This document shows, piece after piece, positions 1-6,886 of a stretch of DNA of 7,284 bases; the first letter of the stretch is position 1; each line of letters starts with the position of its first letter. Under the pieces are notes generated by a model. The model searched no databases. It saw only the letters and a list, made by a program, of their open reading frames with translations, and was not told where the DNA came from. The position numbers were made by a program, and so were the translations under genes. Origin of the DNA: Flammeovirgaceae bacterium UBA4659 (GTDB lineage: Bacteria > Bacteroidota > Bacteroidia > Cytophagales > Cyclobacteriaceae); contig DHLV01000136.1 in the NCBI GenBank assembly GCA_002405445.1, positions 4,623 through 11,906 of the forward strand, written 5' to 3'.

Positions 1-1381
1 GTTTGAAGTTGTATTCCGAAACGGTATCGCCAAACCAGTTTTTGGTGAGTTCACGGCTGCCCAACAGCGGTGTGCCTGTAAATGCGATGTATTGGGCATT
101 GGGCAAACCTGTCCGCATATTCTCCGCCAAATCTTTGTATTGAGTGCGGTGTGCTTCGTCCACAATCACGATAATGTCGTTGCGGTCAGATAGCAGCGGA
201 TATTGTTTGCCTTTGTCGTAGCGGAATTTTTGAATGAGTGTGAAAATGTAGCGGGTGTTGGTTTGCAGCATATTTCGCAAATCTTCGCTGTTGCTTGGTT
301 GGCATTTGGTGTCTTTGCTGAAAGCCCCTGCACCCAAAAAGTTGCGGTAAATCTGCCCGTCTAAATCATCACGGTCGGTGACAATTAAAAAAGTATAGTT
401 GCCTGTAAACTGACGAAAGATTTTTCGGGTAAAGAAAATCATACTGAAACTCTTGCCACTGCCTTGTGTGTGCCAGAAGACACCCAGCTTTCCTTTGTTG
501 GATGTGTCGGTTCCTGCTGCATCGTGCTGTAAACGCAAGCTAAAATTTTCAATGGCATTGTTTACGCCTAAAAACTGGTGGTTCTTGGCGGCAATCTTTA
601 CCGTATCGTTGTAGTAGAAAATGAAATTCTCAATGTAATCGAGCAGGCGTTTCTTTTCGCACAAGCCGAGCACAGCATAATCTAAACTCACCCCGTAGTC
701 TTTTATCCGCTTTTTGTCGGGCACTTGTTTTTCGCTTTCGTAGCGAAGCCAGTTGAAGTAAAACTCATAACCTGCATTGAATGCACCGATTTTGGTTTCA
801 ATGCCGTTGCTCAACATACACAGGGCATTGTAGCGAAACAGCAAAGGAATTTGTTTTTTGTATCGGGTCAGGTTGTCGTCATAGGCATTGCGAACGGGCA
901 CATTGCTGTTTTTGAGTTCGATGAAGAGCAAAGGCAAGCCGTTGATAAACACAATCAAATCGGGACGTAAACGCAAATCGCCTTTTACCCAAAGCTGCGA
1001 AGTAACCAGATAATCGTTTTTGCTTTCGTCTTTAAAGTCAATCACTTTTACCCGTTCGGGTTCGGTGCGTCCTGTGGCAGTGGTGATGTTTACTTCCACA
1101 CCATCTTTGAGCAAGGCATAAATTTCACGGTTGGCGTGGGTATCGCTTTTGTCAAATCGGGTATTACACAGGTCTTTAAAGGCTTCTTCAATAATTTCTT
1201 CGCTCAGGTGCGGGTTAAGTTCCCGAAGTTTGCGTTTGAGCAAGGGCTTTATCACCACATCGGTTTCGCTTTCACGCTCCGTTGTGTCCATATCTAAGCA
1301 GTTAAGATGTCTGTAACCCAAATTGTTTACGAACACACTAATAATTGCTTTTTCTATTTGTTCTTCGGTGATTATGGCCAT
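1..1381 (-). CDS. hsdR: Type I restriction enzyme R subunit (HsdR), N-terminal 460 residues, cut by window edge
   Basis: HsdR is the restriction and translocation subunit of a type I restriction-modification complex: it cleaves unmodified DNA and pumps DNA using ATP. I translated the minus strand from the ATG at 1381; the frame stays open to base 1, giving 460 residues of a protein usually about 1000 long, so the second helicase domain and C-terminus lie outside. The PD-(D/E)XK nuclease domain is visible: D141 in RPDLIVF, then E155 and K157 in FIELKN. The SF2 ATPase follows, with Walker A HTQGSGKS (K310 in GSGKS), the DEAH box at 408-411 and motif III-like FTGTP near 434-438. All key residues are present. 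The start MAIITEEQIEKA fits the family, and no Shine-Dalgarno sequence is evident. It lies 20 bases downstream of the GxxExxY gene, on the same strand, so co-transcription with hsdM and hsdS is likely. Confidence 0.95.
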   Translation of the reverse strand, partial: MAIITEEQIEKAIISVFVNNLGYRHLNCLDMDTTERESETDVVIKPLLKRKLRELNPHLSEEIIEEAFKDLCNTRFDKSDTHANREIYALLKDGVEVNITTATGRTEPERVKVIDFKDESKNDYLVTSQLWVKGDLRLRPDLIVFINGLPLLFIELKNSNVPVRNAYDDNLTRYKKQIPLLFRYNALCMLSNGIETKIGAFNAGYEFYFNWLRYESEKQVPDKKRIKDYGVSLDYAVLGLCEKKRLLDYIENFIFYYNDTVKIAAKNHQFLGVNNAIENFSLRLQHDAAGTDTSNKGKLGVFWHTQGSGKSFSMIFFTRKIFRQFTGNYTFLIVTDRDDLDGQIYRNFLGAGAFSKDTKCQPSNSEDLRNMLQTNTRYIFTLIQKFRYDKGKQYPLLSDRNDIIVIVDEAHRTQYKDLAENMRTGLPNAQYIAFTGTPLLGSRELTKNWFGDTVSEYNFK

Positions 1382-1384
1382 TGT

Positions 1385-1394
1385 TGTCTGAATC
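1385..1394 (+). repeat. Left copy of inward-facing repeat framing the GxxExxY gene
   Basis: TGTCTGAATC here is the exact reverse complement of GATTCAGACA at 1850-1859. Towards the gene it continues into degenerate units, TTTACAGATTA (1402-1411) and TTCACGGATTTGG (1418-1430), and contributes the stop and tail codons of the GxxExxY gene. Confidence 0.75.
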
Positions 1395-1401
1395 GCTGAT
1401 T

Positions 1402-1815
1402 TTACAGATTATTTGATTTCACGGATTTGGGACTAAGAATTAATCTTTTGAACTCTAAACTTTTTGAACCGAAATTGATGAGCAAACCAATTTCAAGTTT
1501 ATAGGCTTTTAGGTAATTGAGTGCCTGTGCCAGATGGACATCTTCCAATTGAATTATTGCTTTCAACTCAACCAGCACTTTGCCTTCCACCACAAAATCG
1601 GCTCGTCTGGTTCCAATAGGCTCTTCCAGCTCTTTGTAGTAAATATCCTGTTCTATTTCTCTTTCAAATGCCAATCCTGCTTTTCTGAATTCGTATGCCA
1701 AAGCCCGCTGATAAATCACTTCCTGAAAGCCATTACCCAAGAATTTGTGAACTTCAAAAGAAGCCCCGATTATTTTTTCTGTTATATCCTTATGCTTCAA
1801 TTCTTCCATAATCAT
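1402..1815 (-). CDS. GxxExxY family protein, PD-(D/E)XK nuclease-like
   Basis: A 137-residue protein with the signature of the GxxExxY family (TIGR04256/PF13366, PD-(D/E)XK superfamily). Seen: the signature GFQEVIY at 29-35; a nuclease-like core with D73 in RRADFVV, then E83 and K85 in VELKA (D...ExK); and HLAQALNYLKA at 94-104, a QxxxY-type motif also typical of the fold. All candidate catalytic residues are kept, so it is probably intact. The family's function is not established; DNA cleavage is inferred only from the fold. Starting at the second methionine (1809) is equally possible. The C-terminal tail SVKSNNL is encoded by a degenerate repeat that continues past the stop. The gene sits between hsdS (9-base gap) and hsdR (20-base gap). 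It is not a standard type I RM subunit and looks inserted. Confidence 0.88.
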   Translation of the reverse strand: MIMEELKHKDITEKIIGASFEVHKFLGNGFQEVIYQRALAYEFRKAGLAFEREIEQDIYYKELEEPIGTRRADFVVEGKVLVELKAIIQLEDVHLAQALNYLKAYKLEIGLLINFGSKSLEFKRLILSPKSVKSNNL

Positions 1816-1824
1816 TAATCTGTG

Positions 1825-3045
1825 TTATCCCTTAATCCGCTCCATCCGTGATTCAGACACCTGCAACTTGCCGCTGATTAAGCGTGGTAATAATCGGTCA
1901 CGGATTTGGCGGAGTTGAGTGTTCTGATGAATGAGGACTAATAATTGTTTGTCAATCGGTTCTACAAAATCGTTGAATTGATTAGCCAAATCTCCAACAT
2001 TAAATATTTTGAACTTTTTCAGTTCATCTTTGCCAACGGAATTGAAGATTGAACCGTTTCCTATTAAATCTTCTTTGGAAAATTCATTTTGCAAAAGATA
2101 GAATAAATAATTGTTCAAGCCTTTTTTATGTCTTAATGCAGCTAAACCACGACCAATAATTAGTTTTCTGTCTGCAATGTTCAATCGACCTACAGGTGCT
2201 CTTACACTGAATAAAACATCACCTTCATTTGCAATTCTTCCATTTACCGAACAAAAAACTTTATGTTCAGGAAATCGCAAACCATAATTACCAACCCCTT
2301 GATGAAATGGTAAACCAATTCCATCTTCATTGTAAAATTCAGATTTTGGAGATTGCCCCATTTTAAAATCTACCACATCCGATATTGCAATGGTTTTCCA
2401 CTTTTCAGGCACACCCTTCTTAAACTTCGCCTGTTTATAACCAGGGAAACGCATCCTTACAAACCATTCTTTGTAAAGCTCACGGGCGGTTTGCTCCAAT
2501 AGCTTGATACGTTGGTTATTTACTTCTATCAAATCATCATAAGCCGAAAGTATGGACGCTATGCGTTGTTGGGTGGGGTGTGGGGGAAGCAAAACTTTGA
2601 ATGTTTCACAATCTTCAATTCGAATATGTTCAACCGTTGATCCAGATCCGAATGAAAAAAATTGACCTTGAACAAAATCACTCAAAAATTGATAATATAA
2701 GAACTTGTTATCTGCAATCTTTTTATTAGCCCGATAAAGTATTGTCCTTTGCCCGAGAAAAATCTTGTCATTTGTTCGAACAAGTCCAACTTCTCCAAGA
2801 GGTGCTTCTCTTGTCAAAATTATGTCTCCTATTTGTGGGACAACTCTTCGAGTCCATTTTTTAAATGTTTCCTCTGTAACACATCTTACATCTTCAAGTT
2901 TGATCCAACCACTTTTTACGTTTGTCGTCCTTATCATTTTAAAAGGGGTTTCGAAATCTACATGCTTTGCTGTCTTGTTGACACAGTCAACTATGCTATC
3001 ACATACCTCCTTTATCTTATATTCTTTCAATTCGACAGAACTCAT
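1825..3045 (-). CDS. hsdS: Type I restriction-modification specificity subunit (HsdS)
   Basis: HsdS recognises the bipartite DNA target of the type I complex and tethers HsdM and HsdR. The 406 residues show the usual two-repeat layout: target recognition domain 1 (about 1-150, ending ETFKVLLPPHPTQQRIA), a central conserved helical region (about 155-205, with SILSAYDDLIEVNNQRIKLL and LYKEWFVRMRFPG), recognition domain 2 (about 215-350, with NEGDVLFSVRAPVGRL) and a distal helical region (about 355-395, ending RDRLLPRLISGKL). The length is normal. Its ATG overlaps the hsdM stop in an ATGA arrangement, which indicates translational coupling. Both recognition domains are by eye more AT-rich than the central conserved part. 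The last residues, VSESRMERIKG, are encoded inside a repeat that also occurs inverted beyond the GxxExxY gene, so the original 3' end may have been replaced. The target sequence cannot be read from the protein. Confidence 0.95.
   Translation of the reverse strand: MSSVELKEYKIKEVCDSIVDCVNKTAKHVDFETPFKMIRTTNVKSGWIKLEDVRCVTEETFKKWTRRVVPQIGDIILTREAPLGEVGLVRTNDKIFLGQRTILYRANKKIADNKFLYYQFLSDFVQGQFFSFGSGSTVEHIRIEDCETFKVLLPPHPTQQRIASILSAYDDLIEVNNQRIKLLEQTARELYKEWFVRMRFPGYKQAKFKKGVPEKWKTIAISDVVDFKMGQSPKSEFYNEDGIGLPFHQGVGNYGLRFPEHKVFCSVNGRIANEGDVLFSVRAPVGRLNIADRKLIIGRGLAALRHKKGLNNYLFYLLQNEFSKEDLIGNGSIFNSVGKDELKKFKIFNVGDLANQFNDFVEPIDKQLLVLIHQNTQLRQIRDRLLPRLISGKLQVSESRMERIKG
1850..1859 (-). repeat. Right copy of inward-facing repeat framing the GxxExxY gene
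   Basis: Read on the minus strand this is TGTCTGAATC followed by ACGGATG, a GCGGATTA unit and ACACAGATTAATG, running up to the GxxExxY start. It lies inside hsdS and encodes the VSES part of that protein's tail. It is a perfect 10-bp match, inverted, to 1385-1394. Confidence 0.75.
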
Positions 3046-4865
3046 GAAATAACTGTTTTAAGGTTGTTTTCGATTTGTTCTGACAGAACTTTAGCCTTAT
3101 TATTTAATAAGTATAATGAATTATGCCTTTCTGCCATCTCTTTTAAAAACTCTTCCTCGGTAAGCCCGTCTTCTTCTATCACCACGCCTACATATCTGCC
3201 CGGGTTCAATGAGTAGTCCTGCTCTTCAACTTCTTTCAGCGTAGCTGCTTTGCACAAACCCGTTACATCTTCATACACGCCATTGGGGAAGCGTTCGTTC
3301 AGCCAGTTAATGTGTCCTAAGAAATAGTTTTGCCTTTCGGTTAAAGCTTTCCATTGCTTTCCGGCTTCTTCCAATTGCTTTTCCCATCGCTTTAGTTCTT
3401 TATCTTCGGTGGGTTTTGCTTTTTGTATTTTCTCTACTTCCTGCTGTTGTGCTTTGGCTTGCTTTTCAAAATCGTTGGCTTGCTGTTGGTATTTCGCTAA
3501 TAGCTGTTTCAGACGTTTGACTTCGCCACGGTAAAGCCGCACAATGGTGGCTATGTTTTGTATGTGTTCATCGGTAAACTCCCGCAGCGAACGGGTTACC
3601 TGCTTAAAGATGTTTCTGGCATCAATAAACAGAATTTTGCCATCGTTGCCCTTTTTGTTCTTGTCAAAAAACCAAAGCGTAGCGGGCAGCGTAACGGTGT
3701 AAAACATATTCTTGGGTAACGTAAGCATACAGTCAATCACACTGCTTTTAATGAGGGTTTGTCGTATGTCTGCTTCGCTGTTTCGGGCATCGCTGGCACT
3801 GTTTGCCATTACCAAAGCGGCTCTGCCTGTGTCTTTCAGCGAAGTGGCAAACAGGTTTATCCAAAGGTAGTTTGCATTGGGCACGCTGTTTACGGCTGCT
3901 TGCTTTTTGGCGTTGGCTTTGGTTTTGTTTTTCGGTATGCCGTATTCGTTAAAACGCTTGTCGTCTTTCACCCGGTCGTAGTTCACATCGTCCACGTTAA
4001 AAGGCGGATTAGCCATCACGTAGTCAAACTTGCCGTAGCTGTCAAACGGATTTTCGTAATAGGCATTGGCTTGCACCACTTGCCCACGCAGCCCATTTAC
4101 GGCTAAGTTCATTCGTGCCAGCTTTACGGTTTCACTGTCTTTCTCGCTGCCATACACCATCAGGTCTTTGGTGTCGTCATCGTGCAGTTCTTCTCTGCGT
4201 TTGTCCACAAACTCGCTGCTCTGCACAAACATACCACCACTGCCGCAGGCAGGGTCGTATATGGTTCCTTTGTAAGGTTCAATTACTTCCACCATCAGCT
4301 TTACCACACTGGTAGGCGTGTAAAAAGCCCCACCGCCTTGTCCTTCTGCAAGTGCAAACTCACCCAAAAAGTATTCATACACTTTGCCGAACACATCGCC
4401 TGTGGCATCTTCGGGAATGTCTTTAAAAGTTTTCAGCAAACTTTTGGGCAGACTGCGGTCGTCTTTGGTGTAGAGTTTAAAGTATTCGTCTTTGGGTAAA
4501 CTGTCCTTTAATTCGGGCTTGTAATACTCAATCAGTTCCATTGCCTTTTTAAGGGCTTTGGCAATGTCTGATTTCTCAGGCAGGTTCAGTAAATAGTCAT
4601 ACTCTGCTTCAGGTGGCAGATAAAAGCCACATTTCAAAATGGCAATTTCTTCTTCTTTTAATTGATTGCGTTTGTTTTTTTGGGCCTTTAATTCAGCTTG
4701 TATTTCCGCTTTCACTTTGTTGTAGCGGATAGAAGCAAAGCGAAGAAAAATGAGTCCGAGAATAGGCGTTGAATATTCACTGGCTTTCAGTCCGCTGTCG
4801 GCACGGAGCTTGTCAGCCGCTTTCCACAAATTATCTTCGAGTTCCTTTAGTTGTTCTGCTGTCAT
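3042..4865 (-). CDS. hsdM: Type I restriction-modification DNA adenine methyltransferase (HsdM)
   Basis: HsdM transfers a methyl group from S-adenosylmethionine to adenine N6 in the target chosen by HsdS. The 607 residues start MTAEQLKELEDNLWKAADKL, the family's N-terminal helical domain (HsdM_N). Then come FYTPTSVVKLMVEV at 181-194, the AdoMet motif DPACGSGGMF at 204-213, and the catalytic N6-adenine motif NPPF at 286-289. LPKNMFYT and LPATLWFF near 383-400 also fit. A stretch at about 445-515, rich in K, Q, E and A, looks like a coiled coil, followed by the C-terminal motif SLNPGRYVG (552-560). All catalytic residues are intact. The protein is longer than compact HsdM proteins such as the EcoR124I subunit of about 520 residues, mainly through the coiled coil. 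It is the first gene of the operon and overlaps hsdS by 4 bases. No clear Shine-Dalgarno sequence precedes the start, as is common in Bacteroidota. Confidence 0.97.
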   Translation of the reverse strand: MTAEQLKELEDNLWKAADKLRADSGLKASEYSTPILGLIFLRFASIRYNKVKAEIQAELKAQKNKRNQLKEEEIAILKCGFYLPPEAEYDYLLNLPEKSDIAKALKKAMELIEYYKPELKDSLPKDEYFKLYTKDDRSLPKSLLKTFKDIPEDATGDVFGKVYEYFLGEFALAEGQGGGAFYTPTSVVKLMVEVIEPYKGTIYDPACGSGGMFVQSSEFVDKRREELHDDDTKDLMVYGSEKDSETVKLARMNLAVNGLRGQVVQANAYYENPFDSYGKFDYVMANPPFNVDDVNYDRVKDDKRFNEYGIPKNKTKANAKKQAAVNSVPNANYLWINLFATSLKDTGRAALVMANSASDARNSEADIRQTLIKSSVIDCMLTLPKNMFYTVTLPATLWFFDKNKKGNDGKILFIDARNIFKQVTRSLREFTDEHIQNIATIVRLYRGEVKRLKQLLAKYQQQANDFEKQAKAQQQEVEKIQKAKPTEDKELKRWEKQLEEAGKQWKALTERQNYFLGHINWLNERFPNGVYEDVTGLCKAATLKEVEEQDYSLNPGRYVGVVIEEDGLTEEEFLKEMAERHNSLYLLNNKAKVLSEQIENNLKTVIS

Positions 4866-4933
4866 TTATTGCTCAATATTCAGTTCGTAAAATTAGATTT
4901 TTAAGATACACTTTTTCTTCAAAGCGAAGGGAA

Positions 4934-5000
4934 AAGTGGCTCTTTGGATTTTGCCTGTGGGTCGGCTTGTGCGGTTGGGGCAAAAGCCAATGTGCCACTT
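4934..5000. repeat. Long imperfect inverted repeat (22-bp arms, 23-base loop)
   Basis: The arms are 4934-4955 and 4979-5000. Aligned as reverse complements they match at 19 of 22 positions: the outer seven (AAGTGGC/GCCACTT), an internal TTGG/CCAA and the inner TTTTGCC/GGCAAAA match. The 23-base loop is G/T-rich. It lies about 70 bases upstream of hsdM. It could be a transcription or DNA-level hairpin, or a remnant of a small mobile repeat. It lacks a T-tract after the stem, so it is not an obvious intrinsic terminator. Confidence 0.7.
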
Positions 5001-5076
5001 GTGCGGCTGCCAGAAAATTATTTTTTAAAATGTGCGGTGGGGAAAATAAAAAATACAGAAGCGTAGGCAATGAGTG

Positions 5077-5097
5077 CCTGCCTGGCCGGTAGGCAGG
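5077..5097. repeat. GC-rich hairpin CCTGCCT/AGGCAGG
   Basis: A perfect 7-bp stem, CCTGCCT (5077-5083) with AGGCAGG (5091-5097), closes a 7-base loop GGCCGGT. No T-tract follows on either strand. Similar CCTGCC/GGCAGG hairpins are, as far as I recall, frequent between genes of Bacteroidota; the function here is unknown. Confidence 0.6.
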
Positions 5098-5217
5098 TCG
5101 GCTTACTCGATGTCTGCTTGAAATATGGTCTGTATGTCTTTGGTCACCTGTCAAAATGGTTTACGTTTTTCTCAGTTTAAGTTCGTCTTCGTCTGCTGTG
5201 TCGTGTCGTTTTACGCT

Positions 5218-5359
5218 TGCTGGTAACGGTTTCGGGCTTGGCGTTCGGGCGGGGCTTTTTAGCACTACACTTTCACCGAAGAAACACACTTCAATTATAC
5301 GAAAAAATTGTCCTACGAAGAACTGCACCCCCGCTTTCGCCAAACCGCTGTTGCATGCA
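5218..5359 (-). repeat. attC-like inverted-repeat element downstream of the decarboxylase gene
   Basis: The ends are TGCTGGTAAC (5218-5227) and GTTGCATGCA (5350-5359). Inside them, AAC-GG and TTGGCG (5238-5243) on the left face CGCCAAACCGCTGTT (5338-5352) on the right, and GCGGGGC (5249-5255) faces the C-rich ACCCCCGC (5327-5334). The pairing is interrupted by unpaired bases, as in integron attC sites, and the middle (about 5260-5325) is a weakly structured variable part. It begins 7 bases after the decarboxylase stop, the position an attC site takes in a gene cassette. The ends fit only loosely to the classical RYYYAAC/GTTRRRY core, so the assignment is tentative. Confidence 0.5.
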
Positions 5360-5366
5360 GGTAATT

Positions 5367-6770
5367 TTACGCTTCATTAATTATTTCTCTCATCAATTCA
5401 GTTACAAGTTTGATATCGTCCTCTGTCGTTCTCCAATTTACAAAAGCTGCTCTAATTCCAATCCTTTCGTTATATTTTGTTGGGGTCATAAAAACCTGCC
5501 CTGTATCGTTCAACTTTCTTAAAAAGGGCTTTACTTTTTCTTGATTGTTAGTTCCACTTATTGTAAAACAAACCGTGTTCAACCTCACAGGTGCCAATAA
5601 TTCAAAGTTTTTATCTTTCTCAATAAACTTTCCAAAGAGTTGAGCAACTTTAATGTTGTTTTCAACAATGTCTTTTATTCCTACTTTGCCATATGCAATT
5701 AATGAAAACCAAACTGGTAACGCTTTTAAACGTCTTGAATTTTCAGGCAAAAAATTGAGGTAGTCGAAGTGTTCCATTGGGTCGCCCAAATATGGTGCAT
5801 TTGAATTTTGAAAAGTTTCAACTTGTAAAACATTATATTTCTCTTTTACAAAAAAAACTGCACTTTCATATGGAACATTTAACCATTTATGACAGTCAAT
5901 GGTAATACTATCTGAATTCTCCCACCCTTTTAATAAATGTTTGTGATTGTCGGAACAAATAGCAAAGCCACCAAATGCTGCGTCTATGTGCCACCAAAAA
6001 TTATACTTTTCTTTAAGTTTTGCAATACTCACAAAGTCATCGAAATCAACAGTGTTGACTGTCCCACCGCTTCCAATGAATATAAAAGGTTCGCCTCCTA
6101 ATGTTTCTATTTTATTTTCAAAATCCGATATATCTATTGCTTCTCGATTTCCTTCTATTGTTATTACTTTTATAACATTATTACTCCCAATTCCTAAAAG
6201 TGAAAGTGCTTTCAATGCAGATGAATGAGGTGTTGCCGTCAGGATATTTATTTTTTGAGTAACCCCTTCTTTTGCAAAGTCCTTTTCAAATTGTTTCCCT
6301 AACCACTGCCGTGCAACAGCAAGACAAGTGAAGCTGGACATTGTTGCCCCTGTTACAAAGCCTCCAAAATAGTCCTTCGGTAATTCAAATAAATCTAATA
6401 AAAGTTTGATTGTCTCATATTCAATATTTGCTGAAATATCCCCTTGTGCGTCTATTTCTTGTGAGTTTTGGTCATAGATGCTGGTCAACCAATCACCAAC
6501 AATAGAAGCTGGAGTTGTCCCACCTGTTACATAACCCCAATATCTCGGTCCCGATGAAGAAACCATAATTGGCTCAAACCGTTCATTAAATTTTTGCAAA
6601 GCCCCAACTGTTCCAATGCCCTTCTGAGGTAATTTGTCTTTAAGTTCAATTCTATCAGTTTTAGAAGTTGGTCTACTGTTTAAATTGTTCAAATAATCTA
6701 AACCTTGAAGTTTAACTTTTTCAAGTAAACCATCTAAATTGTCAATGTCACTTTGTAAATGATTGTTCAT
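5367..6770 (-). CDS. Group II pyridoxal-phosphate-dependent decarboxylase family protein
   Basis: A 467-residue cytosolic enzyme of the group II PLP decarboxylase family (PF00282, aspartate aminotransferase fold), which removes the carboxyl group of an amino acid. Seen in order: the phosphate-binding segment VTGATMSSFTCLAVAR (139-154); H182 in PHSSALKA, expected to stack on the cofactor ring; GTVNTVDFDD (236-245); D263 in HIDAAFGG, expected to bind the pyridine nitrogen; and the Schiff-base lysine K295 in DCHKWLN. The C-terminal part shows RRLKALPVWFSLIAYG (346-361) and IRAAFVNWRTTEDD (439-452). Length is typical and no key residue is missing. GTVNTVDFDD has V where relatives, as I recall them, usually have G (VNTG). 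The substrate cannot be assigned. The gene is clearly more AT-rich than hsdM, stands alone, and is followed 7 bases after its stop by an attC-like element, suggesting a horizontally acquired cassette. The ATG fits the family start; the leader is A-rich without a clear ribosome binding site. Confidence 0.93.
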   Translation of the reverse strand: MNNHLQSDIDNLDGLLEKVKLQGLDYLNNLNSRPTSKTDRIELKDKLPQKGIGTVGALQKFNERFEPIMVSSSGPRYWGYVTGGTTPASIVGDWLTSIYDQNSQEIDAQGDISANIEYETIKLLLDLFELPKDYFGGFVTGATMSSFTCLAVARQWLGKQFEKDFAKEGVTQKINILTATPHSSALKALSLLGIGSNNVIKVITIEGNREAIDISDFENKIETLGGEPFIFIGSGGTVNTVDFDDFVSIAKLKEKYNFWWHIDAAFGGFAICSDNHKHLLKGWENSDSITIDCHKWLNVPYESAVFFVKEKYNVLQVETFQNSNAPYLGDPMEHFDYLNFLPENSRRLKALPVWFSLIAYGKVGIKDIVENNIKVAQLFGKFIEKDKNFELLAPVRLNTVCFTISGTNNQEKVKPFLRKLNDTGQVFMTPTKYNERIGIRAAFVNWRTTEDDIKLVTELMREIINEA

Positions 6771-6790
6771 ATTTTTAGGAATGTCTGTTT

Positions 6791-6836
6791 TGCATACAAC
6801 ATACGAATATATCCAATTGTTGATATTTTGTATAGC
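6791..6836. repeat. Imperfect inverted repeat just upstream of the decarboxylase gene
   Basis: GCATACAACATA (6792-6803) faces TATTTTGTATAGC (6824-6836): a 12-bp match with one bulge and one mismatch around a 20-base AT-rich centre. It lies 21-66 bases before the decarboxylase ATG, where a promoter and operator would be. The same stretch contains TGCATACAAC (6791-6800), which resembles the core of the attC-like element on the other side of the gene. It may be a regulator binding site, a short or degenerate recombination site, or both. Confidence 0.5.
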
Positions 6837-6851
6837 TCACCCCCCTTCCGT

Positions 6852-6886
6852 TGCATATATCCGCCCAAGATGGCGGGGTATGTGCA
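6852..6886. repeat. Hairpin with CCGCC/GGCGG stem, T9 tract nearby
   Basis: TGCATATATCCGCC (6852-6865) faces GGCGGGGTATGTGCA (6872-6886) around a CAAGAT loop. As plus-strand RNA this gives about 14 pairs, including two G-U pairs, with one bulged G. A run of nine T starts at 6896, nine bases after the stem. That gap is too long for a standard intrinsic terminator, so I call it only a hairpin. Confidence 0.5.

Larger units (their letters stand above)
4866..5217. other. Intergenic region upstream of hsdM, no gene seen
   Basis: About 350 bases separate hsdM from the attC-like element. Short open frames exist on both strands, but their translations are compositionally odd and match no family I know. 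The region must hold the hsdM operon promoter if the decarboxylase transcript stops upstream. A weak candidate on the minus strand is TAATTTTA at about 4893-4900 (compare Bacteroidota -7 TAnnTTTG), but the nearest upstream TTG is about 24 bases away, longer than the usual spacing, so I do not call it. Two hairpin-forming sequences in this region are listed separately. I see nothing structured in about 5100-5217. Confidence 0.6.

Noticed and set aside
725..970. Plus-strand open frame opposite hsdR
   Set aside because: It is the shadow of hsdR codons, which carry clear nuclease motifs on the minus strand.
2749..3216. 155-residue plus-strand open frame opposite the hsdS-hsdM junction
   Set aside because: It spans two strongly supported minus-strand genes and its Cys/Phe/Ser-rich translation has no recognisable domain.
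5077..5097. Intrinsic terminator of an upstream transcript
   Set aside because: The stem is not followed by a T-tract on either strand.
4873..5154. 93-residue open frame on the minus strand upstream of hsdM
   Set aside because: The translation is rich in H, P, R and S with no family features, and it runs through the long inverted repeat and the GC hairpin; it looks like chance.
5161..5343. 60-residue open frame on the minus strand after the decarboxylase
   Set aside because: It is almost wholly the attC-like element read as protein (SPARTPSPKPL arises from the GC-rich arm).
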